A DNA stretch of 64,000 nucleotides from Bog-473 sp036268485 (GTDB taxonomy: Bacteria; Actinomycetota; Acidimicrobiia; Acidimicrobiales; RAAP-2), in assembly GCA_036268485.1 (NCBI GenBank), contig DATAUC010000038.1:124001-188000 (forward strand), read 5' to 3'. Below the pieces are notes generated by a model. That model did no database searches and was not told the DNA's origin. It saw only the letters and a program-made list of their open reading frames with translations. Each line of letters begins with the position of its first letter. Positions within the stretch are counted from its first letter, which is position 1. The position numbers and the translations under genes were made by a program. This document shows, in pieces, positions 44,649-52,460 of this stretch.

Positions 44649-45323
44649 TCAACGAGACGGATCCCGACTTGCGAGTTCTCGCTCGTCAGCCAACCAGTCC
44701 GCAGCATGTTTTTGCGCCCATCGCTCGCTCACCCTTCCTTGCACCATGGAACGCATCGAATCCGGGTGGGTCACGGCAAACAGTATGTGGCCGAACACCA
44801 CAATGAAGACCGCAAATGCAAACACATCGTGAACAAACGTCGCTCCGCTCCGCCACTCAACCGAGAAAAAGCGGAACCATTTGAGCATGCAGCCGGTGGC
44901 CAACATCACCACAATGACGCCTCCGGTGAAAATGCCATTGAGCTTCTGGCCCGGGTTGAACTTGTCGACTACTTTCGGAGCGCCCTTGCCACCGAGCGTC
45001 CTGAGCCAGGCCACTTCATCAGCAGTCCAATGATTGATCCGACGGAGATCCTGACGAAGACGCGCACCCCATGGTCCAAGCAACGAGACCAGAATGGGGA
45101 TCGGCAAAGCAACTCCGGCCCACAGATGGATTTCCGCCAGTAGTGGGCGCCGACCGACAATGACGGCCAGCGAAGAGAAATAGAGCGGCAACGCGGTCGC
45201 CATGAGTATCCCGAACAACAATGCATTGGCCCAATGAGCTGAACGCTGGACGAGATCGAAGCGAAGCAAACTATTGGGCTCGACCCCCCGGCCCGGTGGC
45301 CGCTGGGCCAGGCCGCTTGTCAT
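44649..45323 (-). CDS. Cytochrome b subunit (formate-dehydrogenase-gamma/b561-like)
   Basis: 224 residues with four helices carrying His residues suited to b-haem ligation: RSAHWANALLFG (helix 1), EIHLWAGVALP (helix 2), GQKLNGIFTGGVIVVMLATG (helix 3), FVHDVFAFAVFIVVFGHILF (helix 4). KFNPGQKLN is typical of FDH gamma subunits. It overlaps the upstream molybdoenzyme gene by 4 bp, so it is probably the membrane electron partner linking that enzyme to the quinone pool. Confidence 0.85.
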   Translation of the reverse strand: MTSGLAQRPPGRGVEPNSLLRFDLVQRSAHWANALLFGILMATALPLYFSSLAVIVGRRPLLAEIHLWAGVALPIPILVSLLGPWGARLRQDLRRINHWTADEVAWLRTLGGKGAPKVVDKFNPGQKLNGIFTGGVIVVMLATGCMLKWFRFFSVEWRSGATFVHDVFAFAVFIVVFGHILFAVTHPDSMRSMVQGRVSERWAQKHAADWLADERELASRDPSR

Positions 45324-46042
45324 TGGTACGCCGGATTCGTGTCGGCCGTGGACCCATCAACCCAACCGTTGACGGGATAGCCATTCTGTTCCCAGTAACC
45401 GGGAATCACTTCGTCGACCACACGGATGGCCGACAGCCACTTCAGTGACTTGTATCCGAACATGGGGGCGACATACAGACGAACTGGACCGCCATGCTCG
45501 GTCGTCACTGGCGCACCCAACATCTTGTACGCCACAATCACGTCGGAGAGGCGTGCTTGATCCAATGTCAAGCTTTCACTGTCAGCGTTGTCGTAGGACT
45601 CGAAGCTGAGCGCCTTGGCTCCGCCTTTCACTCCGACATGATCTAACAAATCAGCGAGCCGCACACCTTCCCAGTGAACGTCTGGCACGGTCCATCCGGT
45701 GACGCATTGGAACTCCTTCACCAACTTGGTTGCCGGCATGGCCTTGAGGTCAGCCAAAGTCAGGGTCAGGGGACGTTCCACCAGTCCACTGATCTCAAGC
45801 CGATACTTCGATGGACGGATAGCTGGAAACGATCCGGTGATCGAATAGATCCTGAATCGGCCGCCGCCTGGGATGAGACCGCCCAGACCCGATCCAATTG
45901 TGCTTTCAATGAAATTCTGCGCCTTCGTGCCAAAGACGATTCCAGCCGCTCCGAGCGCGACCATACCGAGAAAGACTCTGCGTCCCACGGCGATACGCCC
46001 GCCTCCGGGAGTACTGGACTCGTCAGTCGGGTTGGAAGGCAC
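45320..46042 (-). CDS. Sulfite-oxidase-fold molybdoenzyme (MsrP/YedY-like), Tat-exported
   Basis: 240 residues. GRRVFLGMVALGAAG (twin Arg at 21-22) is a Tat signal or anchor. The catalytic fold shows LEISGLVERPLTLTLADL, FQCVTGW with the Mo-ligating Cys113, HWEGVRLADLL, LSDVIVAYKMLG, GGPVRLYVAPMFGYKS. MsrP-type enzymes carry Mo-molybdopterin and reduce oxidised methionine; others oxidise sulfite. Coupled translation with a cytochrome b supports an MsrP/Q-like quinol-linked pair, but the membrane subunit is of the FDH-gamma type, not MsrQ. Confidence 0.9.
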   Translation of the reverse strand: MPSNPTDESSTPGGGRIAVGRRVFLGMVALGAAGIVFGTKAQNFIESTIGSGLGGLIPGGGRFRIYSITGSFPAIRPSKYRLEISGLVERPLTLTLADLKAMPATKLVKEFQCVTGWTVPDVHWEGVRLADLLDHVGVKGGAKALSFESYDNADSESLTLDQARLSDVIVAYKMLGAPVTTEHGGPVRLYVAPMFGYKSLKWLSAIRVVDEVIPGYWEQNGYPVNGWVDGSTADTNPAYQ

Positions 46043-46089
46043 CCGAGGAGCTTACGTACGAAGTTTCGATTTTCACCCTCACCCCACCC
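46043..46089 (-). promoter_or_regulatory. Short gap upstream of the MsrP-like gene with TTCGTA/CGTAAG motif
   Basis: CTTACGTACGAAG at 46051-46063 resembles motifs found upstream of the epimerase/GT2 pair (48462-48477) and in the response-regulator region (53826-53889). It lies 9 bp before the start codon; it could be an operator. A promoter would need to overlap the end of the propeller gene. Confidence 0.4.
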
Positions 46090-47268
46090 TCATCCAATGG
46101 CATACAGCGTGCCTGATTCGTCGCCGATGATCAGGGTGCCAGTTCCGGTGAGCGCAGGGTACGAGTCAATCGGGCCGTGCGACTCCAGATGGAAGAGGCG
46201 ATGACCACTCTTGCTGTAGCCATAGATGCCCTTGCCCTGGGTCCCGAAATACACATCGCCGCGGTCGTCAATCACCTGAGCTCCCCAAAGTCCCTTGACC
46301 CCGTGATCCCGATTGACCACCGCACCGTTTGAGGCACGCACGATGTTCAGCACGCCCGCGTTGTCGCCGATATACAGCAAGCCAGCGGCCGTGACGGTCG
46401 AAGACGAATATGACTCATGACCGATGATCTTGCGCCAACGCAGCGACCCTCCGGGCTCGATTGAGTAGACAGAAGCGTCATTGGCGGAGGCAAAGACCTC
46501 TCCACTTCTCGCTACGGAAGCGGAGACCTCAATCGTGGCACTGGACGGAACCCGCCAATGAACGGTGGGCGTTGTCCCATGATCAACCACCGCCACAACG
46601 CTCCGATCCACGGTGGTAATGACATCGCCGTCTGGACTTACCACTGGACTGCCGTATGACACATGTCCCAGCGGGATTGACCAACTGACCGATGGAGTCG
46701 TGCCGCCAAGCTGCAGCTTCGACAACGTGCCGGCCATTGTCATGACGTAGACGGACTGACCTGAGGCAACTGGTGAGAGGACCGTTCCGCCGAACACGTG
46801 CGACCATGCTTTCTGGCCCGCCGCGGTCAGTTCGTACAGTGTGCCCTTGGGTCCTGGCCACAAGATGGATCCGGTTGAGAGAACCAAAGGACTGACCGAG
46901 AGATCCATCCCACCGGTGAATGGCCCACCGCCATCGAATGTCCACTGGGTTGCCCCCGTCGTTGGATTGAGGGCATACAGGTCGCCTGCGTCGGTGGCTA
47001 CGTAAATGGTCCCGTCACTCCCAGCGACCGGCCCCGGCGTGATGTTCGAGCCAAGGTTGCGCGTCCATTCAATGCGGCCGGTCGTCGGACCCTGGACACG
47101 GGCTGTGGCGGAGTGGGTGCTGTCATGGAGCGCCGACGGCCACGGCGACGTCGCGGCCGCTTCAGCCCGACCAGCAGGCTGACCCATCACGGCTGCTCCG
47201 GCGGCAAGGATGGCTACGACGAATGGAATGGGTGGGAATAATCTGCCGGCGCGCTTCCAGGAGAGCAT
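46090..47268 (-). CDS. Exported PQQ-type beta-propeller protein
   Basis: 392 residues. A signal peptide (residues 1-37, ending AGRAEAAA) is followed by PQQ/YVTN-like blades with repeated xGxIYVATDAGDLYALN, GTLYELTAAGQKAW, DGDVITTVDRSVVAV, GLLYIGDNAGVLNIV and GTLYAIG. No haem motif or catalytic residues for a quinoprotein dehydrogenase are seen, so it is more likely a structural or BamB-like scaffold than an enzyme. It lies 47 bp upstream of the MsrP-like gene. Confidence 0.82.
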   Translation of the reverse strand: MLSWKRAGRLFPPIPFVVAILAAGAAVMGQPAGRAEAAATSPWPSALHDSTHSATARVQGPTTGRIEWTRNLGSNITPGPVAGSDGTIYVATDAGDLYALNPTTGATQWTFDGGGPFTGGMDLSVSPLVLSTGSILWPGPKGTLYELTAAGQKAWSHVFGGTVLSPVASGQSVYVMTMAGTLSKLQLGGTTPSVSWSIPLGHVSYGSPVVSPDGDVITTVDRSVVAVVDHGTTPTVHWRVPSSATIEVSASVARSGEVFASANDASVYSIEPGGSLRWRKIIGHESYSSSTVTAAGLLYIGDNAGVLNIVRASNGAVVNRDHGVKGLWGAQVIDDRGDVYFGTQGKGIYGYSKSGHRLFHLESHGPIDSYPALTGTGTLIIGDESGTLYAIG

Positions 47269-47348
47269 GCGCTCAGGCTCTCAAAGATCCGACCTCAATA
47301 TGCCCCCGTTGCCTTACAAAACGATCAATTCCCAATCAGTGATTTCGT

Positions 47349-48362
47349 TCAGACCACCAAGCCAGCAATACCGTCGGCAAACGTGGTCGTCGCCGCAAAG
47401 TTCAGCACCGACTTGGCCCGCGCCGGCGATGCCTGCACGTGACGGACGTCTCCCAATCGCCAGTCACTCGTCACGACAGGTTGAGGCGATGAGCGTCCCA
47501 GAGCGGACCACAGTTCGGTCGCCATGTCGAGCACCGTATGGGGCGTCCCACTGGCCACATTGAACGAGCCCTGCACTGAATGCGGTGCTTCCAATGCCAG
47601 TACATTGGCTCGGGCCACATCGCCCACATGGACGAAATCCCTTCGTTGCCCTCCGTCTTCGAAGACTCTGGGAGCCTGGCCCGAGCGTAGTGCGCTCAAG
47701 AAGATGCTGGCCACTCCCGAATAGGGTGTGTCGAGCGGCGAACGTGGGCCGTACACGTTGTGATAGCGCAGTGCAATCACCGAACATGCGGACTCCCGGC
47801 CGTAGGAGAAACACAGGTGCTCCTGATGGACCTTCGTGGCGGCATAGACATTGCGCGGATCAATTGGAGCGTCTTCCAGGGTCAATTGAGGCAGAAGATC
47901 CCCCTCACACAATGGGCACGGAGGCTCGAAACGCCCGCTGGCCAGACGTTCGGCCGTCCGAGGGGCTGGGCGAACGACGCCACAGGCCGAACACGTGTAG
48001 GTGCCCTCGCCATAGACCACCATGCTGCTGGCCAAAACGAGACGGCCGGCGAAGGCCAGCCGGTCCATGGCAAACAACATGGCCGCCGTTCCTACATCGT
48101 TATCGCTGACGTAGTCGGCCACGTCGGAAAAGCGCACACCCAAGCCGACACGAGCAGCCTGATGGCTCACGGCGTCCACCCCGTCGAGCGTCTTCAGCCA
48201 AACGGCGGGGTCTCGAACGTCCTGTTGGACATAGTGCGCCGCTGAATTGCGATACGACGGAGGGGCTCGGTCCACGACCACCACTTCATGACCCCCCTGT
48301 ACCAGCGCGTCAACGATGTGGGACCCGATGAATCCGGCACCTCCGCTGACCAGAATCTTCAT
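47349..48362 (-). CDS. NAD-dependent sugar epimerase/dehydratase with zinc-ribbon-like insert
   Basis: 337 residues, extended SDR fold: KILVSGGAGFIGSHIV (NAD), SSMVVYG, and catalytic Y-x3-K as YAATK (Tyr173, Lys177). Between strand 5 and the catalytic Tyr sits an insert with two CxxC pairs, CSAC (124-127) and CPLC (149-152), separated by 21 residues: a probable structural zinc site not found in ordinary UDP-glucose epimerases. The start is ATG 48362, giving the canonical N-terminus. It is divergent from the GT2 gene and likely provides a nucleotide sugar for it. Confidence 0.9.
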   Translation of the reverse strand: MKILVSGGAGFIGSHIVDALVQGGHEVVVVDRAPPSYRNSAAHYVQQDVRDPAVWLKTLDGVDAVSHQAARVGLGVRFSDVADYVSDNDVGTAAMLFAMDRLAFAGRLVLASSMVVYGEGTYTCSACGVVRPAPRTAERLASGRFEPPCPLCEGDLLPQLTLEDAPIDPRNVYAATKVHQEHLCFSYGRESACSVIALRYHNVYGPRSPLDTPYSGVASIFLSALRSGQAPRVFEDGGQRRDFVHVGDVARANVLALEAPHSVQGSFNVASGTPHTVLDMATELWSALGRSSPQPVVTSDWRLGDVRHVQASPARAKSVLNFAATTTFADGIAGLVV

Positions 48363-48513
48363 TGTTGCCACATTGGTCGATGGAGTGACGTTGGTCCCTT
48401 CATGCGTTGAGCGTACCGAGGACTGTCGCAAAAGGACGGCGTCAAATGTGGGATTAAGGGTTTCGTAATCGCTTACGGGCCTTTGGCGGATGTTCAGTGG
48501 GTACGGTCCAGTG
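48363..48513. promoter_or_regulatory. Divergent promoter region between epimerase and GT2 genes
   Basis: A 151-bp gap with an inverted repeat TTCGTAA-TCGC-TTACG (CGTAA/TTACG at 48464-48468 and 48473-48477). It is positioned about 40 bp before the GT2 start. The same core appears at 46051 and 53826-53889. No promoter hexamers stand out. Confidence 0.45.
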
Positions 48514-49155
48514 ATGCCGGATGTCGTCCTCCCCGTACTCAATGAGGTTGACGCCTTGCCATGGGTACTCTCACGAATGCCGGATGGCTATCAACCCATT
48601 GTGGTCGATAACGGGTCAACCGATGGTTCAGGCGAATGCGCCACTGCATTGGGTGCCCGGGTCATCACCGAACCCATCCCCGGGTTCGGCTCAGCCTGCT
48701 GGACCGGGCTGATGGCGGCCAGCGCCGGCGTGGTCTGCTTCATGGACTGCGACGGCTCGCTCGACCCAGCCCATCTCCCGCTTGTCGCTGATCCGGTCCT
48801 GGGACTCGAGTCGGATATGACGATCGGCGCCCGTCAAGCGGCACGCGGTGCCTGGCCCGTCCATGCTCGTCTCGCCAATCGCGTGTTGGCCTTCGAAGTC
48901 CGCCGCCGAACGGGCCTGCCCTTACGCGATATCGGCCCCATGAGGGCAGCCCGCCGACAAGCACTCATCGACCTTGCCCTGAAGGATCGTCGATCCGGAT
49001 GGCCGCTCGAAATGGTGCTGCGGGCCCATCAGGACGGTCTGAGGATTCACGGGATCGATATTCCCTACCTTCCACGGGTTGGCCGCTCCAAGGTCACCGG
49101 AACGGTGCGGGGCACACTCCAGGCCGTGGGCGATATGGGCTCTCTCTTGCAATGA
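48514..49155 (+). CDS. Family 2 glycosyltransferase
   Basis: 213 residues, GT-A fold, soluble: VVLPVLNEVDALPWVL, VVDNGSTDGS, GFGSACWTGLMAA, FMDCDGSLDP (the DxD-like metal site), TIGARQAARGAWP. No membrane helices, so it acts at the inner face of the membrane or on a soluble acceptor. ATG 48514 is preceded by an in-frame GTG 3 bp earlier. It overlaps the DUF2064 gene by 4 bp. Confidence 0.9.
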   Translation: MPDVVLPVLNEVDALPWVLSRMPDGYQPIVVDNGSTDGSGECATALGARVITEPIPGFGSACWTGLMAASAGVVCFMDCDGSLDPAHLPLVADPVLGLESDMTIGARQAARGAWPVHARLANRVLAFEVRRRTGLPLRDIGPMRAARRQALIDLALKDRRSGWPLEMVLRAHQDGLRIHGIDIPYLPRVGRSKVTGTVRGTLQAVGDMGSLLQ

Positions 49156-49832
49156 GCAGCACGCCCTGGCCCATCCATCTGTTGGTGATCGCCAAGACGC
49201 CAATTCCTGGCCTGGTGAAGACCCGACTGTGTCCGCCGCTCACCCATGAGCAAGCGGCCGAGGTGGCGCTGGCGGCAATCCTGGACACCCTGGACGCCGT
49301 GACCGGGGCCAATGTGGTGGCGCGATCGATCATATTGGACGGAGAGCCTGGACCCTGGGTCCCGCCAGGGATGTGCATGATCCCGCAGCGCACCGGACCA
49401 TTCGCCGACCGATTGGCTGGTGCCATGGAAGATGCATTCGCTGCTACCCCACTGCCCATGCTGCTGATCGGAATGGACACCCCCCAGGTGCGAACCGACC
49501 AGCTTGAGTCAGGAGCCGCAGCATTGTTGGCCGACGGCGTCGATACGACACTTGGGCTGGCCGAAGATGGTGGCTTCTGGGTCATCGGCACTCGAGAGCC
49601 GGTGGTCGGAATGTTTGAAGGCATACCCATGAGCACGACCGAGACTGGGGCTCGGCAACACGCCCACCTGCACTCCTTAGGTCTCTCGTGCGTCACGTTG
49701 CCGATCCTTCAAGATGTTGACGAATTCAGTGACGCTCAAACAGTGGCCTCCCTTATCCCACACTCCCGCTTCGCCAGCGCCCTGGGGTCCTGCCACTCAT
49801 TGTCCGACTATGCATCCCCCGTTGATGCCTAG
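49152..49832 (+). CDS. DUF2064 / TIGR04282-type nucleotidyltransferase-like protein
   Basis: 226 residues: VIAKTPIPGLVKTRLCPPL (the family N-terminus, similar to CofC/MobA nucleotidyltransferases), PFADRLAGAMEDAF, LIGMDTPQV, LGLAEDGGFWVIG. The family is annotated as a glycosyltransferase or cofactor nucleotidyltransferase of unproved specificity and is often beside a GT2 gene, as here. Start and end overlap the neighbours by 4 and 8 bp, so the three genes 48514-50436 act as one translational unit. Confidence 0.88.
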   Translation: MSSTPWPIHLLVIAKTPIPGLVKTRLCPPLTHEQAAEVALAAILDTLDAVTGANVVARSIILDGEPGPWVPPGMCMIPQRTGPFADRLAGAMEDAFAATPLPMLLIGMDTPQVRTDQLESGAAALLADGVDTTLGLAEDGGFWVIGTREPVVGMFEGIPMSTTETGARQHAHLHSLGLSCVTLPILQDVDEFSDAQTVASLIPHSRFASALGSCHSLSDYASPVDA

Positions 49833-50436
49833 TCCACTCGTCGCCCCCCGAGCCATCGTGCGACACCGATCCGGTCACCGCAGCCAACTGAACGTTGCAC
49901 CCTGGTTGGCCGAAGCGGACGATGTCGATCTTCGACTGCTCCAACGGGCCTGCGGTCCCGTCCTCGATGTCGGCTGCGGTCCTGGCCGCCACGTCGAAGC
50001 GTTGAGTCTGCAAGCCATTGAAGTACTTGGGATCGACCTCTCGCCCGAATTCGTATCTCTGGCCCAGGAGCGTCAGCGACCCGTGCTCCTGCAATCGGTT
50101 TTTGCACCCATGCCCAGAGAGCGTGAGTGGCAATGCGCCCTCATCCTCGACGGCAGCATTGGCATTGGCGGAAACCCAACGGCACTCCTCCGTCGAATCG
50201 CTACTCTGCTCGCTCCTTATGGACGAGCACTGGTTGAGGTGGCTCTTCCCGATGCGCCGTCGGAAGAGCTCACTATGGAGATAGAGATGGACGATGGATG
50301 CCATGCGGCGTTCGAATGGGCCTCGCTCAGCGCGTCCGACATGTATGCCGTGGCGCACGCCTCCCAATTCACATTGAGTCACGTGTGGGAGGACAGCGGT
50401 CGCTGGTTCGCCCAGCTGGATCTCCCGGTCAGCTAA
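49825..50436 (+). CDS. Class I SAM-dependent methyltransferase
   Basis: 203 residues with the SAM-binding motif VLDVGCGPGRHVEAL, IDLSPEFVSLAQ, and ALILDGSIGIGGNPTALLRR. An N-terminal basic stretch with RHRSGHRSQL is unassigned. It probably methylates a sugar or lipid intermediate of the surrounding pathway (inference from context). ATG 49825 overlaps the preceding stop; ATG 49810 is an alternative. It converges with the polytopic glycosyltransferase gene, 3 bp apart. Confidence 0.86.
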   Translation: MPSPLVAPRAIVRHRSGHRSQLNVAPWLAEADDVDLRLLQRACGPVLDVGCGPGRHVEALSLQAIEVLGIDLSPEFVSLAQERQRPVLLQSVFAPMPREREWQCALILDGSIGIGGNPTALLRRIATLLAPYGRALVEVALPDAPSEELTMEIEMDDGCHAAFEWASLSASDMYAVAHASQFTLSHVWEDSGRWFAQLDLPVS

Positions 50437-50439
50437 TTC

Positions 50440-51969
50440 TCAGCCTCGCACAAATCGAAACGACGGCCGTCGTTTGATATCGGTGACTGGGTAAAAGCAC
50501 GATTGGCACTCGATCACGTGCGTCGACACCAATCGAAAAAAGGGATCTGAATAGCTGCCCAGCGCATAATGGGCGTCATCGCTGAAGATCGTTGCCGGCG
50601 TGTGTAGGCGCAAGAACGCGTTGATACTGGCCGTCAGGTCGGTGCGGGCCGTGCTCGGACCGGCCCGCAATACATCGTGCACCGACTCCCCCTGGGCCCA
50701 GGACTCCTTGCCAGCCAGCGTGTCGTAGTAGGGATGGTTTGAGACGACAACGGTGCCCGAAGTGTGGCGCACCAAAGCGACAAACCGCTGCCCGGCTCGC
50801 TGATCGGCGCTGGTGGGGATGTAGCGGGTCGGGCTGTAGTGCAAGGCGGTCAACTGCACGCCAATCCCGAGCGTGAGTGCGATGCCCACGAGCACGGCTC
50901 CCCAGGGCTTCCAACGGGGGCTATCGGTCAACGGCATGGCTGCCGCGTATCTCAGGAGTGCGTCGTAGCCAAAGGCGCCCAAAAGCGCTGCTGCGGCATA
51001 CGCCGGAATGAGAACGTCCTCACCACCACCCGAATGCAGCCGAGAAATAAACGCCGAGACCAACAGTCCCCCCCAGGCCATCGACCAAAAACCCCAGGCC
51101 GTCCGGTTCGACGTGCCCACCACACCGAATACCAAGCCGATGAGACCCAAACCGATGGCCCACGGCACGTGAAAGAGATCCTTGGTAAAGAATGTGGTCC
51201 ATACCGAGGAGGTCACGCCCTGGTGCGTCAGTTCTTGGAATACGTAGTAGCCGTACCACCCATGGGTGGCTCGGTCGAGAAGGTAGGTCGAGCCCACCAA
51301 TAAGGTGCCCGCGGTGACACATGCAGCCAGACCCACCCGCCAGCGAGTGAGCACCAGGTACAGCAAGACAGGCCCCAACGCGATCAGGGTGTCCTGTTTG
51401 GCCATGAACGCCAGGAAGACAAGACCGCCAACCAAAACACCGCTAGGCCATTTCGTCACCTGACGGGCCACCGAAATGGCACCCAGGAGGACGAAGAGGG
51501 CGAGCGAGTCCACTCGCCCAATATCGAGCCAGGCGCCACTCACCGCAAAGGTGGCCGTGAACAATCCCACGGCCACCGCGCCAGCGACCACGTCTCCCGT
51601 CTCACGCCATGCGATGCGCCACAGCAGGGCGCAGCACCCGAGGGACGAGAAGAGGGACACCAGACGAAGTGGCAAAAACCCCACTCCGGTGACGTGTGCC
51701 AGCCCACCGGACACCCAAAAGTAGAGCGGCGTGTAGGGATAGGGCACGTAGTGCAGCGAGGGCTTCACGTACATGGCCCGTCCATCGGCCACTCGGCGGA
51801 CTATCTCAGCCGCACCGCCCTCCAACCACTCGAGTTCATAGGGATAGCCGATCCGATGTAACGCTACGTAGAGATAGATCACGAGCGGAACGGCGCACAC
51901 GACGACGAGAAGCACTCGCGTCGCAGTGAGCAACCGCATCGTCCGCCGTGAAACAGACGGGTTACTCAC
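50440..51969 (-). CDS. Polytopic glycosyltransferase, GT39/GT83-like (PMT_2 type)
   Basis: 509 residues with about ten helices. The first loop carries YELEWLEGG, where acidic residues typically form the catalytic site of GT-C enzymes, and YVPYPYTPLYFWVSG. GAWLDIGRVDSLALFVLLG and AKQDTLIALGPVLLYLVL also match the family. The C-terminal 120 residues form an external domain. Such enzymes use polyprenyl-phosphate sugars on the outer face. GTG 51969 overlaps the upstream gene (GTGA). Confidence 0.82.
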   Translation of the reverse strand: MSNPSVSRRTMRLLTATRVLLVVVCAVPLVIYLYVALHRIGYPYELEWLEGGAAEIVRRVADGRAMYVKPSLHYVPYPYTPLYFWVSGGLAHVTGVGFLPLRLVSLFSSLGCCALLWRIAWRETGDVVAGAVAVGLFTATFAVSGAWLDIGRVDSLALFVLLGAISVARQVTKWPSGVLVGGLVFLAFMAKQDTLIALGPVLLYLVLTRWRVGLAACVTAGTLLVGSTYLLDRATHGWYGYYVFQELTHQGVTSSVWTTFFTKDLFHVPWAIGLGLIGLVFGVVGTSNRTAWGFWSMAWGGLLVSAFISRLHSGGGEDVLIPAYAAAALLGAFGYDALLRYAAAMPLTDSPRWKPWGAVLVGIALTLGIGVQLTALHYSPTRYIPTSADQRAGQRFVALVRHTSGTVVVSNHPYYDTLAGKESWAQGESVHDVLRAGPSTARTDLTASINAFLRLHTPATIFSDDAHYALGSYSDPFFRLVSTHVIECQSCFYPVTDIKRRPSFRFVRG

Positions 51970-52460
51970 ACCTCGGAGACACGGGATCGCCGCCAGGCTA
52001 CAACCGCATACACACCACACGCTGCTGTGATAATCCCCAGAAGCAGCAAGGCTCGGTGCGCGTAGTTGAACGGAAGCAGGCTCGGATTGGAAGGGGTCCG
52101 CCCATAGTCACCTACAAACGGATAGGCGTAGAGACAAACCACAGCCGAAATGATGAGCCACACTTGGGCCGGCGCCATGAGCCACCGAGGAGAGCGCCTC
52201 CGGACAAGGACCGCCACGGCCAGCACGATAGGAACGACGATCGCGTCATTGAAAATGTTGAGGCCAATCAGTAAACGGAACAGTTTGAACGCGTGCACAG
52301 CCATTGGATGATCGACAATGCCGAAAACACCAATGGCAATAGCCGTCCAACCAATGGCTGCGGCAATCCAAAACGTCACACCATGCTCTTCTTCGACCGG
52401 AGCCGGCCCCGGAACAGCGCCGCCACCTTTGTCTGACGATGTCTCAAGCTCGTTCCTCAC
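51966..52460 (-). CDS. Four-helix membrane protein of unknown function
   Basis: 164 residues with an acidic/Gly-rich N-terminus and four predicted helices (about 28-48, 57-83, 94-112, 132-155). His residues near helix borders (DHPMAVHAFKLF, NYAHRALLLLG) could bind a cofactor but this is speculation. GTG 52460 overlaps the molybdoenzyme stop (GTGA); GTG 52484 is a possible longer start. It is coupled at both ends, between a cytochrome-b/molybdoenzyme fusion and a GT-C glycosyltransferase. Confidence 0.72.
   Translation of the reverse strand: MRNELETSSDKGGGAVPGPAPVEEEHGVTFWIAAAIGWTAIAIGVFGIVDHPMAVHAFKLFRLLIGLNIFNDAIVVPIVLAVAVLVRRRSPRWLMAPAQVWLIISAVVCLYAYPFVGDYGRTPSNPSLLPFNYAHRALLLLGIITAACGVYAVVAWRRSRVSEV

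Noticed and set aside
45320..46042. Assignment of this enzyme as a true sulfite oxidase
   Set aside because: It lacks a haem b5 domain and the dimerisation domain; the short Tat-exported form with a membrane cytochrome fits MsrP-like enzymes better.
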